Assembly (NCBI GenBank): GCA_035653615.1
Contig: DASRBN010000011.1
Location: 24,013 to 88,012, forward strand
Length of the DNA stretch: 64,000 nt
From: Ktedonobacteraceae bacterium
GTDB lineage: Bacteria; Chloroflexota; Ktedonobacteria; Ktedonobacterales; Ktedonobacteraceae
Direction: 5' to 3'
In this document: positions 45,267 through 53,623 of the stretch, piece by piece
Numbering within the stretch: the first letter of the stretch is position 1
Layout of the letters: each line of letters begins with the position of its first letter
Notes under the pieces: model-generated
Database searches by the model: none
The model's input: the letters and a program-made list of their open reading frames with translations, nothing else
Told to the model about the DNA's origin: nothing
Program-made: the position numbers and the translations under genes

Positions 45267-46370
45267 TTACAAATTGCCGCGCAGTTCCTGCTCGCGTTCC
45301 AGCGCCTCGAAGAGGGCCTTGAAATTGCCTTCGCCAAAGCCACGCGCGCCCTTGCGTTCGATGACCTCGAAGAACACGGTGGGGCGGGTGACAATCGGTT
45401 TGGAGAAGATTTGCAGCAGGTAGCCCTCGTCGTCATGATCGACGAGGATGCTGAGTTCGGCCAGGTCGCGAATATCCTCGGCAATGTGACCAACGCGATC
45501 CAGCACACTTTCATAATAGTTACGCGGGGTGCGTAAGAACTCGATGCCCCGCTCCTGCAAGTTGCGCACGGTGGTGACGATATCACTGGTATTGAGGGCA
45601 ATATGCTGCACCCCCGGCCCATAATAGAATTCCAGGTACTCTTCGATCTGCGATTTCCTGCGTCCGGGAGCCGGTTCGTTGATCGGCAGTTTGATGCGCC
45701 CGCTGCCATTCTGCATCACCTTGGACATGAGGGCCGAATACTCGGTGCTGATGGCGCGATCATCGAAATGGATCAGTTGCGTGAAGCCCAGCACCCGCTC
45801 GTAGAAGGCGACCCATTCGTTCATTTTACCGAGTTCGACATTGCCGACCACGTGGTCGATGGCGGCCAGGCCCGCGGGACGAGCGCGGCGCGGAACATCC
45901 GTCGAGATGGGCCGGAAGCCGGGCAGGAAGGTGCCCTTGTAGTCCTGGCGTTCGACGAAGGTGTGAATAGTTTCCCCGTAGGTGGCAATCGAGGCCAGTT
46001 TCACCATCCCATAATCGTCTTTGCGCACGACCGGCTCCATCACGCCTTGCGCCCCGCGGCTGGTGGCTTCGCGATAGGCGCGTTCGGCATCGTCGACGCG
46101 GAAAGCAACATCTTTGACCCCGTCACCGTGCAGCTTAATATGCTCGGCAATCGCTCCCTCTGGCCCATAGGGGGTGGTCACGACCAGGCGCACGTTGCCC
46201 TGCTCCAGCACATAGCTGCTGTGGTCGCGCACGCCGGTTTCCAGGCCCGCGTAGGCGATAGGCGTAAAGCCCCAGCCATGGCTAAAATAGTAGGCGGACT
46301 GCCGGGCATCGCCGACGTAAAATTCAATGTAGTCGAAGTTCTGAATGGGCATGAAGTCTTGTTCTGGCAT
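45267..46370 (-). CDS. hpd: 4-Hydroxyphenylpyruvate dioxygenase
   Basis: This non-haem iron enzyme turns 4-hydroxyphenylpyruvate into homogentisate. The 367-residue protein has two vicinal-oxygen-chelate domains. The iron ligands are seen as His in AAIDHVVGNVELG, His in GPGVQHIALNTSDIV and Glu in PTVFFEVIERKGARGFGEGN. The C-terminal FGEGNFKALFEALEREQ helix is typical. AAAGGAG precedes the ATG. It is the first gene of the tyrosine catabolic operon. Confidence 0.95.
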   Translation of the reverse strand: MPEQDFMPIQNFDYIEFYVGDARQSAYYFSHGWGFTPIAYAGLETGVRDHSSYVLEQGNVRLVVTTPYGPEGAIAEHIKLHGDGVKDVAFRVDDAERAYREATSRGAQGVMEPVVRKDDYGMVKLASIATYGETIHTFVERQDYKGTFLPGFRPISTDVPRRARPAGLAAIDHVVGNVELGKMNEWVAFYERVLGFTQLIHFDDRAISTEYSALMSKVMQNGSGRIKLPINEPAPGRRKSQIEEYLEFYYGPGVQHIALNTSDIVTTVRNLQERGIEFLRTPRNYYESVLDRVGHIAEDIRDLAELSILVDHDDEGYLLQIFSKPIVTRPTVFFEVIERKGARGFGEGNFKALFEALEREQELRGNL

Positions 46371-46390
46371 AAGCGGCTCTCCTTTGATTC

Positions 46391-46508
46391 CGAAACGTCT
46401 TTGTTTCGCTGTGTTGCAATTGTGGCTATATGGGCAACCCGTCGTTGCCCATGCGTATGCTACATTTCACTACTAGCCATTATACGCAACCTGAAGAGAG
46501 ACCTGCAA
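46391..46508 (-). promoter_or_regulatory. hpd promoter and leader palindrome
   Basis: On the minus strand, TTGCAG (46503-46508), an 18-bp spacer ending GGTTGCG and TATAAT (46479-46484) form the promoter. The leader palindrome GAAACAAAGACGTTTCG (46391-46407) matches the one before leuA at 15 of 17 positions. A common regulator or RNA-level control of both units is possible. Confidence 0.7.
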
Positions 46509-46625
46509 GTGAACCAGAGGATTTGGACGAGGTGATATAGGGACCTGGATGATAGTAGATGCTCTATCGCAAGGACCGATGATGAACTTTAACTACCAAC
46601 ACCAGCAGTGCGAGTAGCCATACCG

Positions 46626-46783
46626 TGTCATTCTGAGCGCAGCGAAGAATCTGAGACTGTGTGAAAAGCACTCATAACAGCCAGAGTGAAAGTCAAGAAG
46701 TGGCTCCACAGGCCGAACCAAAATTTCACACAGTCTCTCTGTGACCCGTCGCGCTCAGATTCTTCGCTGCGCTCAGAATGACA
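46626..46783. repeat. Nested inverted repeat, TTCTTCGC family (copy 5)
   Basis: Perfect 29-bp outer arms (46626-46654 and 46755-46783) carry the TCTGAGCGCAGCGAAGAATC core. They enclose perfect 14-bp inner arms, GAGACTGTGTGAAA (46653-46666) and its complement (46724-46737). The layout resembles a small non-autonomous element. Confidence 0.8.
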
Positions 46784-46867
46784 TGCATTACTGGCGCTTA
46801 CCGATTGTGATTGTTAAAAATCATTACCGGCCTTTCGTCCATTGCTGGATTATTTCATCAAATTGCA

Positions 46868-47452
46868 TTATATAGTGGAGCCTGCATACTTCTCGGCATA
46901 ATCACCGATAACAGGCAACTTGAACTTCTTACCCTGGAAAGCATTGATCAGGAGGATAATCCAGACCACAAATGCCGCGAGGCCAACCAGCCAGAAGAGA
47001 CAGCCGAATAACAGCGCGAGGATACCAATATTGGCTGCCGCAAAAGCGACTGACAGGATCTCGATAACGATATAAAACACGGTCAGGGCAACGGAGAGAA
47101 TTATTGACTGCATGGCGTTGAAGCGCACAAACTGATTCTGTTTCTCGCTCAGGAAGAAGATCAGCCCCGTGATCCAGCCAAAGATGTAGCTCAAACCGGC
47201 TGCGACATTGGCCTGCATGCCCATGGAGGTGGGACCAAGCGCGCTGGCAGCCGCGGCGCCACCGCCTGCCGCGCCATAAGGATTCTGCTGGTAGCCATAC
47301 TGCTGCTGACCATAAGGATTCTGCTGGTAGCCACCTTGCTGGTAGCCGCTCTGCTGGCCGCTATACGGATCATTGGGATTTGGCTGAGGATTGTAGCCGC
47401 CGTACTGACCTTGATTAGGGTCCTGGCCCTGATTAGGATTCCAACTCATCAT
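46868..47452 (-). CDS. DUF4870-like membrane protein with Gln/Tyr/Gly-rich tail
   Basis: The 194-residue protein has a 75-residue N-terminal tail rich in Gln, Tyr, Gly, Asn and Pro (repeats of GYQQNPYGQQ type). A DUF4870-like segment with three or four membrane helices follows: AGLSYIFGWITGLIFFL, FVRFNAMQSIILSVALTVFY, and a final pair ending FQGKKFKLPVIGDYAEK. The family's function is not established. AAAGGA precedes the start. It is divergent from a YIP1-like gene that begins with the same MSW(N/D)P motif and a similar tail. Confidence 0.85.
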   Translation of the reverse strand: MMSWNPNQGQDPNQGQYGGYNPQPNPNDPYSGQQSGYQQGGYQQNPYGQQQYGYQQNPYGAAGGGAAAASALGPTSMGMQANVAAGLSYIFGWITGLIFFLSEKQNQFVRFNAMQSIILSVALTVFYIVIEILSVAFAAANIGILALLFGCLFWLVGLAAFVVWIILLINAFQGKKFKLPVIGDYAEKYAGSTI

Positions 47453-47877
47453 ATTATCCTTTCTGTTAAGAAACTACACATGAGTCAACGAGTTCAAGGC
47501 AGTTTTTTTTACTATCACCTTCGAATTGCCCACAAGGGGCGCGCAACACTTGCTCCTTGTGCAACTTCAAGGGTACAACGTAGTATACATGGAAACGTTC
47601 GGTTTGTATACAGTATATCTTCCGAATGGGAAAAATATATACGGATGGGTCTTTCTACTTCTTTATGAAAAGGTCACAGGTTTTGTAAAATTGTGGGTTT
47701 TTCAATTCTTGTGAAGAATTTTCCGGTTTAAAAGTAGACGCTTTTCTAAAGATATGTTATAATCAGCCCGTTAAAGGCTCAGTTGGCAGAAGTATTTAGA
47801 TACCTGCCAGGAATGCCTGTACCTTGAATGTATGGCCAGACTGAACTTTGTCGTTGTTTCATTAAAGGAGAAATTAC
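47453..47877 (+). promoter_or_regulatory. Divergent intergenic region with YIP1-gene promoter
   Basis: This 425-bp AT-rich gap separates two divergent membrane-protein genes. A promoter facing right is TAGACG (47735-47740), 17 bp and TATAAT (47758-47763) with an extended TGT. No gene is seen in the gap. Confidence 0.65.
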
Positions 47878-48816
47878 ATGAGTTGGGATCCAACACAACG
47901 CGCCCAGCCGGGCGGCGAGCAAGGGCAAGACCCCTATTCGGGATATGGGGGCCAGCAGAATCCGTATGGCGCGTCGCAACCAAACTCCGGTTCTTATGAC
48001 CCGAGCGCGCAGCAACAAAATCCTTATGGCACTCCACCTCCAGGCTACAACCCACCTCCGCAGAATCCCTACGCCAATCCAGGCGGGTATCAGCAGGGCG
48101 GCACCTATGGCTACGCTGCTCCTCAACCACAACCAGTGGCGGCGCGGCCAGTCGATCAATCCATCAAGGAACTCCCCAACCAGTATATGAATGTCATCAC
48201 CCATCCATCAGATGCAACCTTCGCAGCTGAAATGCCAAAGGCTGACTGGGCAATGGTCTGGATCCAACTCGGCATTCTGATTGTCGTAGGTGTAGTCATC
48301 GGGTTGATAACCGGCCTGATCGGGTCCGCGACGATAGGCGCGGTTACAGGTTCGTCCAGCCTGAGTGGATCACTTGCCGGGCTTACCGTAGCCACTTCTG
48401 CCGGCTCCGCATTTTTAAGGATCATCTTTATCCCTCTGTTCTTCTTTATCGGTGTTGGCATCCAGTTTGTGATTGCTAAGGCCTTTAATGGGCAAGGGAC
48501 ATTCTTACAGCAGAGCTATACGCAACTCCTTTACAAAGTACCAACCGATATCATTGGCTATGTCGTTACCGCACTCTTCGGCTTCATTCCGGTCGCAGGT
48601 TTCTTTTTGACGGGTATATTCAGTCTTGCCCTGTTCATTTATGAGGTTGTCTTGAACATCTTCCAGATCAAGGCGACACATCGTCTGACCACCGGCAAGG
48701 CAGCGGCGGTGGTGCTGATACCCTATGCTGTAATACTCGTGCTTGGTCTGCTATGCGCAATAGTAGCGGCATCGTTCATCTTAAGTATCCTACATGCAGC
48801 GGCGGGCGGTCAGTAA
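47878..48816 (+). CDS. YIP1-family membrane protein with Gln/Tyr/Pro-rich tail
   Basis: The 312-residue protein has an N-terminal tail of about 95 residues (MSWDPTQ..., with QQNPYG repeats). An amphipathic linker and about five membrane helices follow, in the YIP1 arrangement: WIQLGILIVVGVVIGLITGL, FLRIIFIPLFFFIGVGIQFV, DIIGYVVTALFGFIPVAGFF, FIYEVVLNIFQIKATH and VLIPYAVILVLGLLCAIVAA. AAAGGAG precedes ATG. Bacterial YIP1-like proteins have no agreed function. The tail resembles that of the divergent neighbour, suggesting a shared cytosolic partner. Confidence 0.82.
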   Translation: MSWDPTQRAQPGGEQGQDPYSGYGGQQNPYGASQPNSGSYDPSAQQQNPYGTPPPGYNPPPQNPYANPGGYQQGGTYGYAAPQPQPVAARPVDQSIKELPNQYMNVITHPSDATFAAEMPKADWAMVWIQLGILIVVGVVIGLITGLIGSATIGAVTGSSSLSGSLAGLTVATSAGSAFLRIIFIPLFFFIGVGIQFVIAKAFNGQGTFLQQSYTQLLYKVPTDIIGYVVTALFGFIPVAGFFLTGIFSLALFIYEVVLNIFQIKATHRLTTGKAAAVVLIPYAVILVLGLLCAIVAASFILSILHAAAGGQ

Positions 48817-48876
48817 AGCATTCAATGCATAACAAAAAAGAGGGGGACTTGAGATTCTTCCCTTTTGTTCCTCAGG

Positions 48877-48952
48877 GCTTCGGCTCACTCACTCAGAAAG
48901 ACAGGCCCCGGACCAGTCCGGGGCCTGTCTTTCTGAGTGAGTGAGCCGAAGC
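48877..48952. repeat. 36-bp perfect inverted repeat, TTCTTCGC family (copy 6)
   Basis: The arms 48877-48912 and 48917-48952 are perfectly complementary around a CCAG loop, between convergent genes. A half copy starting at 48852 (GATTCTTCCCTTTTGTTCCT) precedes it. It probably also stops transcription from both sides. Confidence 0.85.
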
Positions 48953-48996
48953 ATCTCGGATCATCCTCTTTTATTTGCCGAGCTTGTAGGGTAGAC

Positions 48997-49722
48997 CTAT
49001 CTCTCCTGAGAGCTGATTGTATCGAGCGCTTCCAACACCTGGGTAATATCCTGGCAGACCTCCAGCAGTACCTGGGGCAACCACTCTTCAGGGCGAGGAT
49101 TATCGGCCATAATTTCGCCCGGGTCGTCAGGATCGTCGTCATCGTCGTGACGGCGCATAATGATGTGTTCTTCGCGATGACGGCCATCATCGTGCAGGCC
49201 GCGCAGTCCATCGGGATGCCAGATCGGCAGTTCTACACGCTGTTGCAGCGTTAGCGCCTCCGGCAACAGGCGGTTATCTTGCATTGCCAGCGTCACGCCG
49301 GGGCGCGTCTCGTTCGCGCGGCTGCTGTTCTCGCTGGCACGCAGCTTGAGCATCTGCGTCAGGTCGGCCAGAGACGGCGAGACCACCGAGGTGGAATGCA
49401 GCGGCGTGCTGTAGGCCAGGTCAAGTACCAGGGGTGGAATATCACTGGTGTGCAAATGGGGACAATGTTCATCAGGCTCGTGGAAAAAATCGCAAATCCC
49501 AACCGGGCCTTCCTGTGAAAGCGCGGTATCCATCGTACTCCAGGTAAAGGAAATGGTGCAGGAGCTGCGGTTTTCCGAGCCTTCGCAGCTTCCGGTATGG
49601 CAGGTGCAGGCAAATTCGCGCTCGAGCGAACGCGCATTCATCCAATGCTCAGGATGGGTGACAAGCTCAAGTTTGGCCGCCGCATTCAGGAAAAAAGTCG
49701 TCAGGTCTTCATAGGTTAACAT
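48997..49722 (-). CDS. Unknown protein, Cys-rich and His/Asp-rich
   Basis: The 241-residue protein begins MLTYEDLTTFFLNAAAKLEL. It contains a Cys-rich segment (FACTCHTGSC and a further Cys pair), HEPDEHCPHLH, and a His/Asp-rich stretch (EEHIIMRRHDDDDDPDDPGE). It ends in a Leu/Glu-rich helix (LPQVLLEVCQDITQVLEAL). The Cys/His clusters suggest metal binding; no known family was recognised. ATG 49722 is chosen because GAGGAG lies 11 nt upstream. ATG 49731 is too close to that site and ATG 49752 has none. No membrane segment is seen. Confidence 0.7.
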   Translation of the reverse strand: MLTYEDLTTFFLNAAAKLELVTHPEHWMNARSLEREFACTCHTGSCEGSENRSSCTISFTWSTMDTALSQEGPVGICDFFHEPDEHCPHLHTSDIPPLVLDLAYSTPLHSTSVVSPSLADLTQMLKLRASENSSRANETRPGVTLAMQDNRLLPEALTLQQRVELPIWHPDGLRGLHDDGRHREEHIIMRRHDDDDDPDDPGEIMADNPRPEEWLPQVLLEVCQDITQVLEALDTISSQER

Positions 49723-50145
49723 GTGAAACATCACTCCTCGCCGCCCATGCATGCAATGTGTGGGTAATTCATCAGGGGTTCCTTCGTCTGGTTCACCTGT
49801 TTACGGCGTGCCTCTATATTACCGGTGCCAGAGGTTTGTGTCAACAGGTGCTGACTCTATTCGTGTTACAATTGACTCAACATGCCGCTCGAAAGTGGCA
49901 TGGAACTCCCATTCAGAAAAGAGCAGCGGATTGAATACTTCGCTCATATAGCTCAATTTCAACGTCATATCATGAAAAAAATCAGGAAAAGCGCCGATCT
50001 TCCCAGAGGAGGATATGGAGCAGAGAAAGAAAGACTACCTGGCCTTTTTGCTGGGGGAGCTTAGAAGCCTTGCCTTTCTGCCTTGACAATGTACTGCTAT
50101 TTCTGGTATTTTATATCGTAATACGACACAAAGGCAAAACAATCT
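49723..50145 (+). promoter_or_regulatory. Intergenic region with marR promoter and operator
   Basis: This 423-bp gap holds the marR promoter: TTGACA (50083-50088), 18 bp and TATTTT (50107-50112). The palindrome TCGTAATACGA (50116-50126) follows, a plausible MarR autoregulatory site. The rest shows no gene; a 23-codon frame at 50015 runs into the promoter and is not supported. Confidence 0.65.
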
Positions 50146-50571
50146 ATGAAATCAAGAGACGAACTGACAATGAATGAATATCAAGCTCTGGCCGAATTTC
50201 GTTATCAAATCCGGCGTTTTTTGCATTTCAGCGAACAGGTTGCTCGTGAGACAGGACTGGAGCCGCAGCAGCATCAATTGCTGCTCGCGCTCAAAGGACT
50301 GCCGGAGGGCAGGAAAGCCACTATTGGCGAGCTGGCCGAACGGTTACAAATTCAGCATCACAGCACGGTTGAGCTGATTGATCGCATGGTAGAACATCAT
50401 TTCATCCAACGCCATCGCGACGAAGAGGATCAGCGCCGCGTCATCATTCAGCTCACCCCTGCAGGCGAAGGCGTACTGCGTAAGCTCTCGCTGCTGCATC
50501 ATACTGAACTTCAGACGACGGGGCCAACGCTGGTCCAGGCGCTCAACAGGCTTATTGATACTGAAAGCTGA
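50146..50571 (+). CDS. MarR-family transcriptional regulator
   Basis: The 141-residue protein has the MarR winged-helix layout: QQHQLLLALKGLPEGRKATIGELAERLQIQHHSTVELIDRMVEHHFI, then the wing RHRDEEDQRRVIIQLTPAGEG. MarR proteins repress genes for efflux, stress or catabolism and lose DNA on binding small ligands. It stands 23 bp before the ClC gene, probably in one operon, and has a palindrome at its own promoter. The ligand is unknown. Confidence 0.92.
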   Translation: MKSRDELTMNEYQALAEFRYQIRRFLHFSEQVARETGLEPQQHQLLLALKGLPEGRKATIGELAERLQIQHHSTVELIDRMVEHHFIQRHRDEEDQRRVIIQLTPAGEGVLRKLSLLHHTELQTTGPTLVQALNRLIDTES

Positions 50572-50594
50572 CAAGCAAAGGAGGAATAGGTATC

Positions 50595-52592
50595 TTGCTT
50601 CCAGATATCTGGCATAAATTTGTGAAAGGCATCAGCAATCTGGGCAATCACGAGGCGCTCGGTAAATTAGGTGATTTTACTGCCACGCCGCGCATGATTG
50701 TTATCTCTTTGCTTGCAATTATTATCGGCCTGATCAGCGCCTTCGTGGCGCTTATTCTCCTCAGATTGATCGGCTTTTTTACCAATCTCTTTTTCTTCCA
50801 GCGCCTGGGGTTTGCCCTGGTCTCGCCCGCAGGCAACCATCTGGGCGTTTTAGTGATCCTGGTGCCCGTCATCGGAGCGCTCATCATTGGATTGATCGCG
50901 CGCTACGGGTCTGAACGCATTCGCGGTCACGGCATCCCCGAAGCCATTGAAGCCATCCTCATCAATGGCAGCCGCGTAGAACCGAAGGTGGCTTTCTGGA
51001 AACCCTTATCTTCCGCGCTGTCAATTGGCACCGGCGGACCATTTGGAGCCGAAGGCCCGATCATCATGACCGGCGGAGCATTCGGTTCATTGATCGCCCA
51101 GTTTTTCCAGCTTTCGAGTACCGAACGCAGGACGCTGCTTGTGGCCGGTGCAGCCGGGGGCATGTCCGCCACATTCGCGTCACCGGTAGCGGCGGTTCTG
51201 CTGGCCGTCGAACTACTGCTCTTCGAGTGGAAGCCGCGCAGCCTTATACCGGTAGCGCTGGCCAGCGCTGCGGCTGCGGCAATGCGGCGCTATATCATCG
51301 GCATGGGTCCGCTCTTCCCAACGCCGCCTCATCCGGCGTTTATCGGTCCGGGTGGTCTGCTTGGCTGTGTGGTGGTGGGGCTGCTTGCCGGTGCTCTCTC
51401 GGCGCTCTTGACGGTGGCCGTTTATGCCGCGGAAGACGCGTTTCGCCTGCTGCCCATCCATTGGATGTGGTGGCCTGCTATCGGCGGAGTGGTAGTTGGA
51501 ATCGGCGGCCTGATTTTTCCGCAGGCCCTGGGCGTTGGCTATGACATGATCGGCACACTGCTGGCAGGCAAGGGGACAGTCGAGTTGATCCTGGGCATCC
51601 TGATTGTCAAGTCGATCATCTGGTCAGTATCGTTGGGTTCGGGCACTTCCGGCGGTGTCCTGGCGCCGCTGCTGATGATGGGAGGCGCGCTTGGTGGACT
51701 TGAAGCCTTTTTCTTGCCGAACGAGGGGTTAGGGTTCTGGCCGCTGGTGAGCATGGGAGCCATCCTCGGCGGCACGATGCGTTCTCCCTTTACCGGCATC
51801 ATCTTTGCCCTCGAGCTGACCCACGACGTGAATATGCTGTTGCCCCTGTTAATCGCCGTGGTGATCGCGCATGGCTTCACTGTCCTTGTCATGCGACGCT
51901 CGATCTTGACCGAAAAGGTCAGCCGGCGCGGGTATCATTTGTCCCGCGAATATTCGACCGACCCGCTGGAGATCATCTTTGTACGCGAGGTCATGCGAAC
52001 GAATATTGTTGCGCTCTCGGACAAAATGTCGCTGCAAGACCTGGTCAAATTAGTGAATAAGAGTCCCATAACGGCGCCTGTCAGCCCGAATGGAGGAGGA
52101 ACCAGCATCACGCAGGAGGAGGCCAAAGCGCTTGCCCCCGCGCCTCCTGTTACCATAAACAAAGAAAGCGGTGGCAGGAGCATGGGCCGCATACAGCACC
52201 TCTACCCGGTATTAGATGCCGAGGAACACCTGGTTGGCGTCGTGACGCGGCGTGATTTGCAAGAGCTTGTCTCCAGGGCCACCGAAGGCGACCCTGGGAA
52301 TGGGGATGGCCGCGCCCAGAGGCTTGCCGATGTAATCAACCAGTATCCCATCGTGGCCTACGCCGACGAGCCATTGCGGGTCGTGGTGTACCGCATGGCC
52401 GATACGGGCTATACGCGTTTTCCTGTCGTTGAGCGCGATGACCCGCGCAAGCTGGTGGGCATCGTTTCGCTCAATGACCTGCTCAAAGCGAGGGCACGCA
52501 GTCTGGAGGAGGAGCGCCATCGCGAGCGGGTACTGCGCCTGCGCCTCTTATTCCCGACACGTAATGTGGACAGGGCGGAGAAAGTCGATTAG
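50595..52592 (+). CDS. ClC-family chloride channel/antiporter with CBS domains
   Basis: This is a membrane protein that conducts or exchanges Cl- (or F-) with protons. The 665-residue protein has the ClC signatures GHGIP (111-115), GPFGAEGP (148-155, with gating Glu153) and GSGTSGGVLAPLLMMGGALG, and about twelve membrane helices. A cytosolic tail follows with two CBS domains (EVMRTNIVALSDKMSLQDLVKLV and VINQYPIVAYADEPLRVVVYRM), which usually bind adenine nucleotides. The start is TTG with AAGGAGG upstream; no nearby ATG fits. It is probably co-transcribed with marR. The retained gating Glu suggests H+ coupling. Confidence 0.93.
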   Translation: MLPDIWHKFVKGISNLGNHEALGKLGDFTATPRMIVISLLAIIIGLISAFVALILLRLIGFFTNLFFFQRLGFALVSPAGNHLGVLVILVPVIGALIIGLIARYGSERIRGHGIPEAIEAILINGSRVEPKVAFWKPLSSALSIGTGGPFGAEGPIIMTGGAFGSLIAQFFQLSSTERRTLLVAGAAGGMSATFASPVAAVLLAVELLLFEWKPRSLIPVALASAAAAAMRRYIIGMGPLFPTPPHPAFIGPGGLLGCVVVGLLAGALSALLTVAVYAAEDAFRLLPIHWMWWPAIGGVVVGIGGLIFPQALGVGYDMIGTLLAGKGTVELILGILIVKSIIWSVSLGSGTSGGVLAPLLMMGGALGGLEAFFLPNEGLGFWPLVSMGAILGGTMRSPFTGIIFALELTHDVNMLLPLLIAVVIAHGFTVLVMRRSILTEKVSRRGYHLSREYSTDPLEIIFVREVMRTNIVALSDKMSLQDLVKLVNKSPITAPVSPNGGGTSITQEEAKALAPAPPVTINKESGGRSMGRIQHLYPVLDAEEHLVGVVTRRDLQELVSRATEGDPGNGDGRAQRLADVINQYPIVAYADEPLRVVVYRMADTGYTRFPVVERDDPRKLVGIVSLNDLLKARARSLEEERHRERVLRLRLLFPTRNVDRAEKVD

Positions 52593-52608
52593 GGAAACCT
52601 CCTAACCC

Positions 52609-52664
52609 TTGACAAAATCACTTAAACGATTTATTATTTTCACACGATCAAAAAATTTTAATCG
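52609..52664 (+). promoter_or_regulatory. Promoter and operator of the HTH regulator
   Basis: TTGACA (52609-52614), a 17-bp spacer and TATTAT (52632-52637) form a near-consensus promoter. Just downstream lies an imperfect palindrome, CGATCAAAAAATTTTAATCG (52645-52664), 8 of 10 positions paired. It is well placed for self-repression by the winged-helix protein it serves. Confidence 0.7.
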
Positions 52665-52678
52665 ATAGGAAAAGTTCG

Positions 52679-53503
52679 ATGCTGGAATCCTACGAAATCG
52701 AGAATATCGAACAATTACGCGCTATCTCTGATATGCTGCGCGTGCGCATTATCGATCTGCTGCTGAAGCGGCCCATGACGGTGACGCAAATCGGCGAGGA
52801 GCTGGGTGAGGCTCCAGCTAAAATTCACTATCACGTGCGCGAATTGGAGAAGGCAGGCTTGCTGCGGTTGGTGGAAACACGGGAAAAGGGCGGCATCCTC
52901 GAAAAATATTACCAGCCCATAGCGCGCGAGTTCACAGTAGAGAAATCAATCCTTTCCGCGCCTCCCGACGAGGCCCTCGGCGCAACGAGCAATTTTCTCA
53001 ATCAAATCAAGGATGGTTTTCAACGCGCACTGAGGCGAGCCATACAACAAAAAGAGAGCAAACCAGGAATAGGTCTGGGTGTCGCGCACTTATATATGAC
53101 ACTCCAGGAACAGGAGCAGCTCGGCAAGCAGATTTTTGAGATGCTTAAGCCGTATGAAGTCCGGCGCGGCATCGAGGGGGAACGAGAACTGGTAAGTGCG
53201 ATACTTGTCTACCCGCAGCTTAGTTCGACCCCCATTTTAGATGCGGCGCCGGCAGAATCGAAGTTAGAGATCACATGGGCGGTGGGAACGGCGGTGTTCA
53301 GTCGGGCCGACCTGGTGAAGGCGGCAGTACAGGGGAAACATTTACGCATCAAAGTGGTGGGCGTCTGTCAATTTGCCGATGACGTGACCGCCGACCTGGT
53401 AGACCAGGCCGTCGATTACTTTCACCTGGTCGGTAAGCTGATTGCCCCGGCTGGAGTGCGTGAAGTCTTAATGAAAAAAGTTGAGGCAGCGAGGACGAGA
53501 TAA
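52679..53503 (+). CDS. ArsR-like winged-helix regulator with C-terminal sensing domain
   Basis: The 274-residue protein has an N-terminal HTH (EQLRAISDMLRVRIIDLLLKRPMTVTQIGEELGEAPAKIHYHVRELEKAGLLRLVETREKGG). A C-terminal domain of about 190 residues follows that I cannot name. ArsR-type domains of this 'HxLR-like, IHYHVRELE' pattern are common in regulators of transporters. Cys-based metal sites are absent, since the only Cys lies late (VVGVCQF), so metal sensing is unlikely. An MFS exporter gene follows after 120 bp and is a likely target. Confidence 0.85.
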   Translation: MLESYEIENIEQLRAISDMLRVRIIDLLLKRPMTVTQIGEELGEAPAKIHYHVRELEKAGLLRLVETREKGGILEKYYQPIAREFTVEKSILSAPPDEALGATSNFLNQIKDGFQRALRRAIQQKESKPGIGLGVAHLYMTLQEQEQLGKQIFEMLKPYEVRRGIEGERELVSAILVYPQLSSTPILDAAPAESKLEITWAVGTAVFSRADLVKAAVQGKHLRIKVVGVCQFADDVTADLVDQAVDYFHLVGKLIAPAGVREVLMKKVEAARTR

Positions 53504-53623
53504 TCGACTTTGACAAAATAATCTGCTCATGGACGTAGGGCCGATAAATCGGCTTTGTAAGGTTGCCTGATCAAATTTGTTAAAACCGATAACCTGATCC
53601 TACCTTTCTTTCAGGAGGATGTT

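Larger units (their letters stand above)
46371..46867. other. Intergenic region upstream of hpd
   Basis: This 497-bp gap has no gene. It holds the hpd promoter and leader palindrome (46391-46508) and a large nested inverted repeat (46626-46783), both annotated separately. Confidence 0.6.

Noticed and set aside
45603..46535. 310-codon plus-strand frame
   Set aside because: It is antisense to hpd, which has all iron ligands; it also runs through the hpd promoter.
49882..50064. 60-codon frame in the gap before marR
   Set aside because: It has no ribosome site and no recognisable composition.
50015..50086. 23-codon frame after AGGAGG, before marR
   Set aside because: The spacing to ATG is only 2 nt and its end runs into the marR -35; no support as a leader peptide.
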